Positions 1 through 8,872 of a DNA stretch of 32,002 nucleotides are shown here, in pieces. This stretch comes from Chloroflexota bacterium. GTDB lineage: Bacteria; Chloroflexota; Limnocylindria; Limnocylindrales; CSP1-4. Position numbers and translations under genes: made by a program. The DNA is taken from positions 43,587 through 75,588 of the forward strand of contig PNAZ01000058.1 of assembly GCA_003169655.1 (NCBI GenBank), in the 5' to 3' direction. Numbering within the stretch: the stretch's first letter is position 1; each line of letters opens with the position of its first letter. The notes beneath the pieces are model-generated. The model saw nothing but the letters and a program-made list of their open reading frames with translations, searched no databases and had not been told where the DNA came from.

Positions 1-887
1 GTGCTGGCCCCGCGCATGATCGACTGGCTCGGTGGGCTGGCGGTCACGCTGAAGGTCGGGTTGTAGGTGACGGCCGTCAGGTCGGCGCCGTTGTACCGAT
101 CGAGATCGACGCAACCCGTCGTGATCCCGGTCACATGGCCGCAGTCCGTGTACTGCCAGAACGTGTAGCCGTTGCCGTTCCAGTTGTTGGCCGGGACTGT
201 TGGGCTGGTCACGCCCCAGTTGGCGATCCAGAGGGTCGTGTAGCCGGCCTGGGCGATGCTCGTGTTGTTGCCGACCTTGCTCGACCAGAAGTTCGGGCTG
301 ACGTAGATCATCGGCCGGATGCCGAGCTTGGCGGTGACTTCGTCCAGCCAGGCCCGGACCCAGACCTGGAGGGCGGCCGGGGCCAGTCCACCCGTCTGCT
401 CGAGATCGAGCGCAGGCAACAGGTTGCCGGCGGTCAGGCCGGCGACGGCGACATAGTGGTCGGCCTCCTGGATCGCCTCGTTGGGGCTCGAGTCGGGCGA
501 GGCGAAGTGGTAGGCGGCCATCGGGATGCCGACCGCCATCGCCCCGGCCCGGTTCGTGGCGTACATCGGGTCGACGTAGCCGGTCCCCTCGGTCGCCTTC
601 ATCACGACGAACTGCTTGCCGGCGGCCTTGACCTGCGGCCAGTTGATCGTGACCTGCCAGCGACTGACATCGAGGCCTTCGAGGGGCGCGACGATGGTGT
701 TTGCCCGTACCCCGTTCTTCGTGTGGGACAGGGTATTGGCCGGCACGGGCACTGGCGAAGCACCAAGGACGGGAACGGGGATGGCGCCCGCCGCGAGGGT
801 GACGAGCAGGATCCCAGCCAGGATCCGGGCTGGCCAGGCCCCTCCGAATCTGGGCCTGACGGGAGGGATGGCGAGTCTCACGAGCAT
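1..887 (-). CDS. Secreted GH25-family lysozyme (C-terminus beyond window edge)
   Basis: Own minus-strand translation from ATG at 887: MLVRLAIPPVRPRFGGAWPARILAGILLVTLAAGAIPVP... signal peptide, then GLDVSRWQVTINWPQVKAAGKQFVVMKATEGTGYVDPMYATNRAGAMAVGIPMAAYHFA...LDLEQTGG...PMIYVSPNFW, typical GH25 motifs. Absent from the ORF track because it has no stop inside the window. Confidence 0.9.
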   Translation of the reverse strand, partial: MLVRLAIPPVRPRFGGAWPARILAGILLVTLAAGAIPVPVLGASPVPVPANTLSHTKNGVRANTIVAPLEGLDVSRWQVTINWPQVKAAGKQFVVMKATEGTGYVDPMYATNRAGAMAVGIPMAAYHFASPDSSPNEAIQEADHYVAVAGLTAGNLLPALDLEQTGGLAPAALQVWVRAWLDEVTAKLGIRPMIYVSPNFWSSKVGNNTSIAQAGYTTLWIANWGVTSPTVPANNWNGNGYTFWQYTDCGHVTGITTGCVDLDRYNGADLTAVTYNPTFSVTASPPSQSIMRGAS

Positions 888-968
888 CTTCCGTGCGGAA
901 GACCCACCCTAGACCCCTGCGTCAACCCGGGACCATCACCCCATCGGAGCAATCCGCACCGCCATGGG

Positions 969-2339
969 TCATGGCGTAGATCGCTTTGAAGTTGGCCGGG
1001 CTGGGGCCTTGCCTCCCGGCGAGGAGGCCGACTGGCTCATTGGTCCGAGCGTTGCTCGAGCCGCGGGCCTGGGCCCCGGAGCGATCGGCTCGCTTGCACC
1101 GATCGGCGCAGGCCGGCCGGCGAGGACCCGGGTTGGCCTGCTGACGGCGACCGGCGCCGTGCTTGGCGCGCCGAGGGACGCGGGCTTGGCCATGGATCGC
1201 ACCGAGCGCGGGGCGGGCACGGCGGTTGGAACCAGGTGGGGCGCGGGCGGAGGCGCGGGCGCGGGCGCGATCCGGCGGGCGGGCTTGGCGGGCACGGCTT
1301 CGACCACGGTCGCCGGTTTCGTCGATGCCGTCGCGATCGACTTGGTGGCGGGCCGGCTCGTCGCCTTCGCCGACGGAGGCGCGGCGGCCGCCGGGGTCGC
1401 TCGTGGGGCGGCCTGCCGGGCCGGCGCATTCGTGGCTCTTGGCTGTGCCTTTGGCTGTGTGCTGCTGGGCTGAGACTTGGCACGCCGGGCGATCGGCGGC
1501 TTGGCGGCCGCCGGCGCGGGCCTGGCCGGCGTGGCCGCGGGCGATGGAATCGGCGGGTTGAGCAAGGCGGCCGACATGCTCGGCGTCGTCTCCCGCGGCG
1601 CGTCCAACAGAGCCGGCAGGCCCACGGTGACCGGCCGGACAATGAGCGGAGGCTCGGCCGCGGGCAGACTGTACAGGGCCGGCGAGGACGTCGAGCTGTC
1701 GCCCAGCAGTGGCTGCGACGTCGGAGTCGGTGGTCGGATCGTCACCTCGGTGATCGGACGCGGCGGTCCCCACAGGTCGAGGTGGACGAGCGGCTCGGCG
1801 ATGATCGGCCTCTCGCCGTGATTGAGGCGGCGCTCCTGCTCAGCGAGCGCCGTCAGCAGGCGGACCCGGATCGACGCCATCTCGGAGGCAACGTCGGCGG
1901 GCAGTCCGCGGCCGGCCTGGTTGCGGAGCATGTCCACCGTGATCTGGTAGGTGGCGATCACATTGGCGTCACCGACCAGGGTGATGTCGCAGGTGTTGAT
2001 ATCGCCGAGCTCCGCCCGCAGGGCCGTCGCTCGCCAGGCGTCACCCAAGGCGAACGCCTCGAGGACGCTCAGCCAGCCGAGGAGAATCGAGCGCGTCCGG
2101 TGGAGCTCGACGATCAGGTGCTGAACGCGGACTGGGTCGAGATGCTCCGTTTTCGCGCCGGACCGGCGGGCGCTCGCCGGGCGGTCGCCGTAGACCGAGG
2201 ACTGCGGCGCAAGGACCTTGTCCTGGACCCCCTTTAGATCGCGTCTCCGCGCCCAGGCGGCGAGGAGGGTATCGACGATCGCGAGAATGCCGAAGAACAC
2301 CCCACCAGCCGCGATCAGGAGCAGAATCGTCTGTTGCAT
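969..2339 (-). CDS. Membrane-anchored protein with Pro/Ala-rich low-complexity C-terminal half, function unknown
   Basis: 456 aa ORF; N-terminal TM (MQQTILLLIAAGGVFFGILAIVDTLLAAWARRR), a structured middle and a long A/P/R/T-rich tail. Competing antisense and other-frame ORFs are low complexity. Confidence 0.6.
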   Translation of the reverse strand: MQQTILLLIAAGGVFFGILAIVDTLLAAWARRRDLKGVQDKVLAPQSSVYGDRPASARRSGAKTEHLDPVRVQHLIVELHRTRSILLGWLSVLEAFALGDAWRATALRAELGDINTCDITLVGDANVIATYQITVDMLRNQAGRGLPADVASEMASIRVRLLTALAEQERRLNHGERPIIAEPLVHLDLWGPPRPITEVTIRPPTPTSQPLLGDSSTSSPALYSLPAAEPPLIVRPVTVGLPALLDAPRETTPSMSAALLNPPIPSPAATPARPAPAAAKPPIARRAKSQPSSTQPKAQPRATNAPARQAAPRATPAAAAPPSAKATSRPATKSIATASTKPATVVEAVPAKPARRIAPAPAPPPAPHLVPTAVPAPRSVRSMAKPASLGAPSTAPVAVSRPTRVLAGRPAPIGASEPIAPGPRPAARATLGPMSQSASSPGGKAPARPTSKRSTP

Positions 2340-2405
2340 TGGGGGGCGAGTCTACGACGAGACCATGGTCGACGCGATCATCGCGCCGACCCGGTGGGTT
2401 TGGCC

Positions 2406-4517
2406 TTAGCTGACGGCAACCGGAGGCGGACTCGCTCCGATCGAGGCAAGGGTCTTGGCAGATGCCTGGCCCTTGCTGGACGGCGCCATGACGGGTGTCC
2501 CAACTGCGCGGTCCTCCGGTTCGTGTCGAGGTCCGCGAGCATACTCGAGCAGAGCCCGTCTGAGAAGGTCCTCGGTCTGACCGCTGGCCAGGCTCATCAA
2601 TCGGGCGACATCGTCGCGGACTGTTGTGGGGGCTTCGCTGGCAGCCGCCCGAAGGACCTTCGGGTTCTCGGTCGGCTGGACCTGCTCGGAGGCGTAGAAC
2701 AGCTCCTCGTGGAGCTTCTCGCCGGGACGCAGCCCGACGATCTCGATCGGCTGGCTCTCGGGATCCCGGCCGGCGAGGCGGACCAGGTCGTGGGCGAGAT
2801 CCATGATCTTGACCGGCTCGCCCATGTCCAGGACGAACAGGTCGCCGGACCGGCCCAATGCCGAGGCGTCGAGGATCAGCCAGGCTGCCTCCGGGATGGT
2901 CATGAAGAAGCGGGTCATCGCCGGATCCGTGATCGTCAGCGGCTCGCCGTTCTCGAGCTGCTCCTGGAAGATCGGCACGACGCTGCCGTTTGAGCCGAGG
3001 ACGTTTCCGAAGCGGACAGAGACGTAGGCCCGACCGGTTCGGCGCGCGGTGTCGGCGACGAGCATCTCGGCCAATCGCTTGCTGGCGCCCATCACGCTTG
3101 TCGGCCGGACGGCCTTGTCGGTCGACACCAGGACGAACCGTTCGACTCCCGCCCGGGCGGCGGCGTCAAGGACGGCCATGGTGCCGCTCACGTTGACGAA
3201 CATCGCATCGGACGGATGCGACTCCATCATCGGGACGTGCTTGTACGCCGCGGCGTGGAAGATCACCGACGGGACTTCCGCCGAGATCAGCTGGTCCATC
3301 GACTCGCGATTGGTGATGTTGGCAAGCTGGATCTGGAGCTCGCCGTGGCCCTTGCCGTGGTCCTTGCGGGCTTCGAGCTCCCGCTGCAGGAGGTAGAGCG
3401 GGCTCTCGGCCCGGTCGACCAGGATCAAGCGGCTGGGTCCGAGGGCGAAGACCTGGCGGGCCAGCTCCGAGCCGATCGAGCCGGCGGCGCCGGTGATCAT
3501 CACGACCCGGTCCTGGACGATCTCGCTGACGCCGGCGACGTGGTCGGTCACGATCGGGCGGCGGAGGAGGTCTTCGACCCGGATTCGGCGCATTCGATAG
3601 GCATCGACGGTGCCGTCCAAGAGATCAGTCAGGGGCGGCACCGTCCGGACCTCGAGACCGAGGGCCAGGGCCTCATCGACGATCGGTCGAACGGTCGCAC
3701 CGGGCGCGCTGGGCATCGTGATCAGGAGGGTCCGGGCGCCAGTCAGGTCGGCGATCTTGGCCAGCTCGTCGCGGCCGCCGTAGACCCGCAGGCCGGCCAC
3801 GATATTGCCGGCGAGCGAGCGATCGTCATCGAGGAAGCCGACCGGGACGATCCCCGCATCGGGGTTCCGCTCGGCGGAGCGGGCCATCAGGACGCCAGTC
3901 CGGCCGGCGCCGTAGAGCAGGGTCAGGCGCCTGGCCGTGTTCAGGTTCGCGCCTGAGTGGGGCGCCCAGTCATAGGCCGCCCGGATCGCGAACCGGGAAC
4001 CGCCCAGGAGGGCGATGCTCAGGAGCATCTCGGCGGGCCAGAACGACCGCGGGAACCCGGCCGGGACGACGGGTCCGGCAACGGCGCTCAGGGTGTAGAA
4101 CACGACGACTGTCGCGACGGTCCCGATGAAGACCGCCGAGACGATCCGGATGACCTCCGGGATGCTCGCGAACCGCCACCCCCGGCTGTACAGCCCGAGG
4201 CGCAGGTTGACGATCGTGCGCACGGCCAGGAGGAGCCCGAGGACCGGCAGGAAGAGGCCAGCCAGCTCGAACCCGATGAAGCGATCGTAGCGGATCGCCA
4301 GGGCGGCATACGCCGCCACGATGGTGCCCAGCAGGTCGATCGCCAGGAGCTCTCGAGCCCGGAGTCGACGGGCGATCCGGGCAATGCCGGCCTCCACATG
4401 GAGGGCAGACGACGGCCCATGCGGGCGATGGGGTGAGGCGCGGAAGGCGCCCGCGACCCTGGGAGGGATGTGTACCGATCGGCGAGTTGTCACGACAAAA
4501 CCCCCGGGTACCGCCAT
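2406..4517 (-). CDS. Polysaccharide biosynthesis nucleotide-sugar epimerase/dehydratase, CapD/WbpM/FlaA1-type (membrane domain plus SDR 4,6-dehydratase)
   Basis: 703 aa: N-terminal TM segments, LLYGAGRTGVLMARS nucleotide-binding region, ITGAAGSIGSELARQV Rossmann motif, VIFHAAAYKHVPMMESHPSDAMFVN, SDR active-site region, LRPGEKLHEELFY. Confidence 0.9.
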   Translation of the reverse strand: MAVPGGFVVTTRRSVHIPPRVAGAFRASPHRPHGPSSALHVEAGIARIARRLRARELLAIDLLGTIVAAYAALAIRYDRFIGFELAGLFLPVLGLLLAVRTIVNLRLGLYSRGWRFASIPEVIRIVSAVFIGTVATVVVFYTLSAVAGPVVPAGFPRSFWPAEMLLSIALLGGSRFAIRAAYDWAPHSGANLNTARRLTLLYGAGRTGVLMARSAERNPDAGIVPVGFLDDDRSLAGNIVAGLRVYGGRDELAKIADLTGARTLLITMPSAPGATVRPIVDEALALGLEVRTVPPLTDLLDGTVDAYRMRRIRVEDLLRRPIVTDHVAGVSEIVQDRVVMITGAAGSIGSELARQVFALGPSRLILVDRAESPLYLLQRELEARKDHGKGHGELQIQLANITNRESMDQLISAEVPSVIFHAAAYKHVPMMESHPSDAMFVNVSGTMAVLDAAARAGVERFVLVSTDKAVRPTSVMGASKRLAEMLVADTARRTGRAYVSVRFGNVLGSNGSVVPIFQEQLENGEPLTITDPAMTRFFMTIPEAAWLILDASALGRSGDLFVLDMGEPVKIMDLAHDLVRLAGRDPESQPIEIVGLRPGEKLHEELFYASEQVQPTENPKVLRAAASEAPTTVRDDVARLMSLASGQTEDLLRRALLEYARGPRHEPEDRAVGTPVMAPSSKGQASAKTLASIGASPPPVAVS

Positions 4518-4669
4518 ACGACGGCACGACCGATGGCGCGCGGATGATAAGTCATGCTCGGACCCGGCCGCACCCAGATCTCCCGGGGACGCGCCACCCT
4601 GGAAATCCTGAGCCGCCTACGCCGTTGACCACGATGAAAAGAGGTGTGGCCTCAGCTCGTAGACGATAG

Positions 4670-4797
4670 GCCATTTGGGCCCGTCGGGCTAGTACTCCGG
4701 GGGCCCAAATGGCATTGATTCGTTGCATCAATGCACCAGCCAGCCGTGAGCGAGCGGCCAGGGGTACTAGTCGCGTCCGACGGGTCGTTGCCCCTGG
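4670..4797. promoter_or_regulatory. Intergenic cluster of overlapping inverted repeats (possible leader, terminator or structured RNA)
   Basis: Perfect 13-bp arms GCCATTTGGGCCC (4670-4682)/GGGCCCAAATGGC (4701-4713); 8-bp arms GCATTGAT (4712-4719)/ATCAATGC (4727-4734); CCCGTCGG (4680-4687)+CTAGTAC (4689-4695) complementary to GTACTAG (4764-4770)+CCGACGGG (4777-4784); CCAGGGG (4758-4764)/CCCCTGG (4791-4797). Confidence 0.55.
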
Positions 4798-4842
4798 GCA
4801 CCAGTGGGCCGCGGCGGACGAGCGGGCGAGCGGGCGTTTGAG

Positions 4843-6033
4843 CTAGCGTCGGGCGGGAGTGAGGAGTTCGCCCAATGCCCCGACGACCCGGTCAAGGTCG
4901 ACGTCGGCCATTCCCGGCCAGATCGGCAGGGAGATCACCCGCTCAAACTCTCGGCTGGCGATGGGTAAGGCTCGTGGCGTCGTCTCCGGTCGAGACCGGT
5001 AATACGGGTGGAGGTGGAGCGGAATGAAGTGCACGCTCGCCCCGATTCCTCGTGCCTGGAGGCCGTCCATGACCGCCGCCCGGTCGATTCTCAAGCGCTC
5101 GAGCCGGAGTCGGACAACATACAGATGCCAGGCGTGGGACTCGTCGGGAGCGTCAGCCGGGAGATCGAGCAGGTCGTCGAACCCGGATCCGAGGAAACGC
5201 CGGCGGTAGCCGGCGGCAAGCTCGCGTCGCGCGGCAAGGAGCTCCTCGGCTCGACTCAGCTGGGCCAGGCCGAGAGCCGCCGCCAGGTCGGTCATGTTGT
5301 ATTTGAAGCCGGCGTCCTCGATCTCGTACGACCAGCTGCCGCCGGCCGCATACCGGTTCCAGGCATGGCGGCTGATCCCATGGAGGCCCATCAGGCGGGC
5401 CCGGTCGGCCAGTGCGTCGTCGTCGGTCACGAGCATCCCGCCCTCGCCGGTGGTGATCGTCTTCGTCGCGTAGAACGAGAACGCGCCGGCGCGCCCGATC
5501 GTGCCTGCGAACCGCCCGCCGAGCTCGGCGATCCGGCTCGGGAAAGCGTGGGCCGTATCTTCGACAACCGGAATCCCGCGGCGGTCGAGGCGATCCACGA
5601 GCTCGCCGATCGCCATCGGCCGGCCACCGAAGTGAACGGCGACGACCGCCTTCGTCCGCGGCGTGATGGCCTCCTCGATCGTTTCCGGGGTGGCGTTGAG
5701 GGTCGCGGCGTCGACATCAACCAGGACCGGCACCGCATCGCGATAGACGACCACCTCGGCACTCGCCGCGAAGGTCCAGGTGGGCACGATGACCTCGTCG
5801 CCTGGCCCGACCCCGAGCCCCTCGAGCGCCAGGTGGAGGGCGGCCGTGGCCGAGTTGAACGCCAGCGCGTGGCGGCTCCCGACGGTCTCAGCGAAGCGCG
5901 CTTCGAACTCCTTGGTCCGGGGTCCGGTCGTCAGCCAGCCAGAGTCCAGGACATCGAGGACCGCCGCCCGCTCGAGGGCGGTGATCGACGGTCGGGCGAA
6001 CGGCAGGAATTCGAGCGACGCTTCAGCCTTCAT
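4843..6033 (-). CDS. DegT/DnrJ/EryC1/StrS family PLP-dependent sugar aminotransferase
   Basis: 396 aa: SGWLTTGPRTKEFEARFAETVGSRHALAFNSATAALHLAL, GDEVIVPTWTFAA, VEDTAHAF, FSFYATKTITTGEGGMLVTDD (catalytic Lys region). Confidence 0.92.
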   Translation of the reverse strand: MKAEASLEFLPFARPSITALERAAVLDVLDSGWLTTGPRTKEFEARFAETVGSRHALAFNSATAALHLALEGLGVGPGDEVIVPTWTFAASAEVVVYRDAVPVLVDVDAATLNATPETIEEAITPRTKAVVAVHFGGRPMAIGELVDRLDRRGIPVVEDTAHAFPSRIAELGGRFAGTIGRAGAFSFYATKTITTGEGGMLVTDDDALADRARLMGLHGISRHAWNRYAAGGSWSYEIEDAGFKYNMTDLAAALGLAQLSRAEELLAARRELAAGYRRRFLGSGFDDLLDLPADAPDESHAWHLYVVRLRLERLRIDRAAVMDGLQARGIGASVHFIPLHLHPYYRSRPETTPRALPIASREFERVISLPIWPGMADVDLDRVVGALGELLTPARR

Positions 6034-6782
6034 CGAGCAACTGCCAACAGCGTCCGGCCCAGGAGGTTGAGGTCCGAGGCCAGCGAGCGGTGGGCCAGGT
6101 AGGCAGCGTCGAGGGCCAGCTTCGCCGGCAGGATCTCCTCGACGTACCTCTGTTCGATGTCGCGGCTGGCCAGGAGCGACTCCTCGTGCCTGAACTCGAT
6201 CTGGGCCGGGCCGGTGATCCCCGGGCGAGCACAGAACACCGCCCGATGGAGTGGATTCGACCAGTCCGCGTAGCGGGGATCCTCGGGCCGGGGGCCAACC
6301 AGGCTCATCTCGCCTCGGAGAACGTTCCAGAGCTGGGGCAGCTCATCGAACTTGGCCTGGCGCAGTACGCGGCCGACCCGCGTGATTCGAGCGTCACCGG
6401 CGGCCGTGACGGCGGGTCCAGCGATGGCCGCCCGCATCGTTCGCAGCTTCAGTGCGTGGAAGGGCCGACCGCCTTCACCCATCCGGACCGCCGAGTAGAA
6501 CAGCGGACCGCTGTCTCCGGAGATCCGATTGGCGATGAACGTGGCGGCCAGGACGGGTCCGGAACAGACCAGCAAGGGGACACCGATCACGACGTCCAGG
6601 CAGCGTTTCCAGAACGGGAAGGCCGGCTGCGGCACCACCGAAGCGGCTCCGACGGTCGCGCTGGAGACGATCTGATCATGCACGGTTGGAAACCTGATCT
6701 CCGATTGAGGCTGGGGCAAATCGTAGCGTCTTGCCGGTCCGGGCGAAGTCCCGAGCCTAGGGATTCCTGATCCGATTGACAA
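6030..6782 (-). CDS. Bacterial sugar transferase (PglC/WcaJ C-terminal type phosphoglycosyl transferase)
   Basis: 250 aa: KRCLDVVIGVPLLVCSGPVL, RMGEGGRPFHALKLRTM, ITRVGRVLRQAKFDELPQLWNVLRGEMSLVGPRPE. Confidence 0.92.
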   Translation of the reverse strand: MSIGSGIPRLGTSPGPARRYDLPQPQSEIRFPTVHDQIVSSATVGAASVVPQPAFPFWKRCLDVVIGVPLLVCSGPVLAATFIANRISGDSGPLFYSAVRMGEGGRPFHALKLRTMRAAIAGPAVTAAGDARITRVGRVLRQAKFDELPQLWNVLRGEMSLVGPRPEDPRYADWSNPLHRAVFCARPGITGPAQIEFRHEESLLASRDIEQRYVEEILPAKLALDAAYLAHRSLASDLNLLGRTLLAVAR

Positions 6783-6836
6783 GGTGGTTCGGGAGAGGAG
6801 CGGTGCCCGAGGGCACCCGTGGGACTGGCCGGCCGC

Positions 6837-8870
6837 TCAGCGGCGCACTGCGTTCGCCGGCACACCGACGGCGGTGCTCGAGTTGAGGCGATCGACGATC
6901 GTCTTGAAATCCACGGTCGACCGCCGCGAGGGGACGCTCCGGATGAGCCGTTCGTGGAGCAGCCCCGTGGACAGAACGCCGACGAGAGCCATGTTGTCGG
7001 TATTCGAAAACTGCTTGCCGGCCGGCCAGTCCTGGACCTTGCGCCAGAGCTGGCCGACTGCCGCCGGGTTGAAGACCCCCGCCTCGCTCACGGCGCTCTC
7101 GCTGATCACCTCAGCGACCCAGTCGACCGGGTTCGGCCCAGTGAATGACAATGCGTCCGGCGCCCGGAAGGGCTGCTTGGAGCGACGAATGATGTCGGCC
7201 GGCACGAGCCCTGCCGCCGCGCGCTTGAGGATGTGCTTCTCGTCCAGCCCGCGGAGCTTGAACGCTGGCGACAGGGAGTTCGCCAACGCCACGACGTTGA
7301 TGTCCAGGAACGGGAACCTGCCCTCGACCGAGTGGGCCATCAGCATCCGGTCGCCCTGCGATGAGAGCAGGTAGCCCGACAGCAGGGTGCGCACCTCGAG
7401 GTACTGGTCCTGGGCCAGGAACGACCAGGACTCGAAGGCCGGCGGGAGTGAGGCGAGCAGGCGCCCGACGACGTCGACCTGGGCTGCCCGTTCGTGCACC
7501 TCGGCGACGAACAGGCGCTGGAGGGCGGCCGCTGATTGCCAGCGGATCTGGTGGGCAAACCCGGCCTCGGCCCACGTGGCCCGATCGCGCCCGAAGAACT
7601 CCCGGGCCATCGCCTGCTGGGCCGTGGGCGACCGGGCGAGGTACGGGTAGAGCCGTTCGAGCAATCGCGGCCGAAGCTTCGATCCGGGTTGCCGGCCCCA
7701 GAACCGGCGCACCTTGCCTTCGCGGAAGATGTCGTAGCCCGCGAACATCTCGTCGGCGCCCTCGCCGGTGAGGACGACCTTGATGCCGGTCTCGTGGACC
7801 AGTCGCGACAGCAGGAAGAGCGGTGCTGCTGCCGTGCGCAGGAGCGGGCGCTCGGCGTGGGCGACCACGTCGGGAAAGACATCGGCGATATCCCGACGGC
7901 TGACCGTGATCTCGTGATGGTCGCTTTCGATGAGCGCGGCCACCGATCGTTGGAACGCTGTCTCGTCGTACTCGGCATCTTCGAACCGGATCGAGAACGT
8001 GTTGAACTTGTCGCCCTTGACCCGCCGCCCGAGCGCTGCGACGAGCGAGCTGTCAAGCCCGCCCGAGAGGTACGACCCGACAGGCACGTCGGCGCGCAGC
8101 ATCCGCAGCCGGACTGCGTCCTCGAGCGCGGAGCGGACTCGCTCGGCCGCACCCTCGATCGACTCCTGCGATGCTGCCTGTGGCGCGGGATAGCTCGGCG
8201 TCCAGTAGGCCCGGTCCGTGGTCGTCTCCCGAGAGATCGTCCGAACGTGACCCGGCTCGAGCTCGGTGATCCCTTCGAAGACCGCCTGCGGGGCGACGCT
8301 GGTCCAGAAGGTGAATGTCTCGGCCAGGCCGACCGGGTCGAGCCGGCGCGGGATCGAAGGGTCGCCGGCGAAGATCGCCTTGACCTCGCTCGCGAACCAC
8401 AGCCGCCCGCCGTGGGTGCACAGGAACAGGGGTCGAACGCCCAGCCGGTCACGGGCCAGGACGAGCGTGGCCGTATCCGAGTTCCAGAGTGCCAGGGCAA
8501 ACTGGCCGTTGAACCGGGCAAAGGCGTCGTCCGCCCATTGCTCGTAGGCGTGGACGATGACTTCGGTGTCGCTGGCGGTCCGGAACTGATGCCCCAGCTG
8601 GACGAGCTCCGCCCGAAGCTCGACGTAGTTGTAGATCTCGCCGTTGAACACGATCCACAGCGAGCCCGATTCGTTGCATATCGGCTGCTGGCCCGTCGCC
8701 AGGTCGATGATCGAGAGGCGGGCCATGGCCAGTCCCGCGGTCCGATCGCGATACAGGCCGAACTCATCCGGCCCGCGATGGCGGATCGCAGCGATCATCG
8801 CCGTCAGGTCTTCACGCGTCGGTGGGCCAACCCCATCGCCCAACGCGATCGACCCTGCAATTCCGCACAC
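6837..8870 (-). CDS. Asparagine synthase (glutamine-hydrolysing)-like amidotransferase
   Basis: 677 aa: MCGIAGSIALG (N-terminal Cys nucleophile), IRHRGPDEFG, FNGEIYNYVELR, VPVGSYLSGGLDSSLVAAL (ATP-PPase motif), VLTGEGADEMFAGY. Confidence 0.93.
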   Translation of the reverse strand: MCGIAGSIALGDGVGPPTREDLTAMIAAIRHRGPDEFGLYRDRTAGLAMARLSIIDLATGQQPICNESGSLWIVFNGEIYNYVELRAELVQLGHQFRTASDTEVIVHAYEQWADDAFARFNGQFALALWNSDTATLVLARDRLGVRPLFLCTHGGRLWFASEVKAIFAGDPSIPRRLDPVGLAETFTFWTSVAPQAVFEGITELEPGHVRTISRETTTDRAYWTPSYPAPQAASQESIEGAAERVRSALEDAVRLRMLRADVPVGSYLSGGLDSSLVAALGRRVKGDKFNTFSIRFEDAEYDETAFQRSVAALIESDHHEITVSRRDIADVFPDVVAHAERPLLRTAAAPLFLLSRLVHETGIKVVLTGEGADEMFAGYDIFREGKVRRFWGRQPGSKLRPRLLERLYPYLARSPTAQQAMAREFFGRDRATWAEAGFAHQIRWQSAAALQRLFVAEVHERAAQVDVVGRLLASLPPAFESWSFLAQDQYLEVRTLLSGYLLSSQGDRMLMAHSVEGRFPFLDINVVALANSLSPAFKLRGLDEKHILKRAAAGLVPADIIRRSKQPFRAPDALSFTGPNPVDWVAEVISESAVSEAGVFNPAAVGQLWRKVQDWPAGKQFSNTDNMALVGVLSTGLLHERLIRSVPSRRSTVDFKTIVDRLNSSTAVGVPANAVRR

Positions 8871-8872
8871 AG

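Noticed and set aside
922-1773. Minus-strand ORF overlapping the Pro/Ala-rich protein, and neighbouring plus-strand ORFs
   Set aside because: High-GC frame-shadow ORFs; the 969-2339 frame has a plausible TM-anchored N-terminus.
4670-4797. Integron attC-like site
   Set aside because: Inverted repeats present but no recognisable RYYYAAC/GTTRRRY core sites and no integrase nearby.
5008-6102. Plus-strand 364 aa ORF
   Set aside because: Antisense to the DegT aminotransferase; low-information composition.
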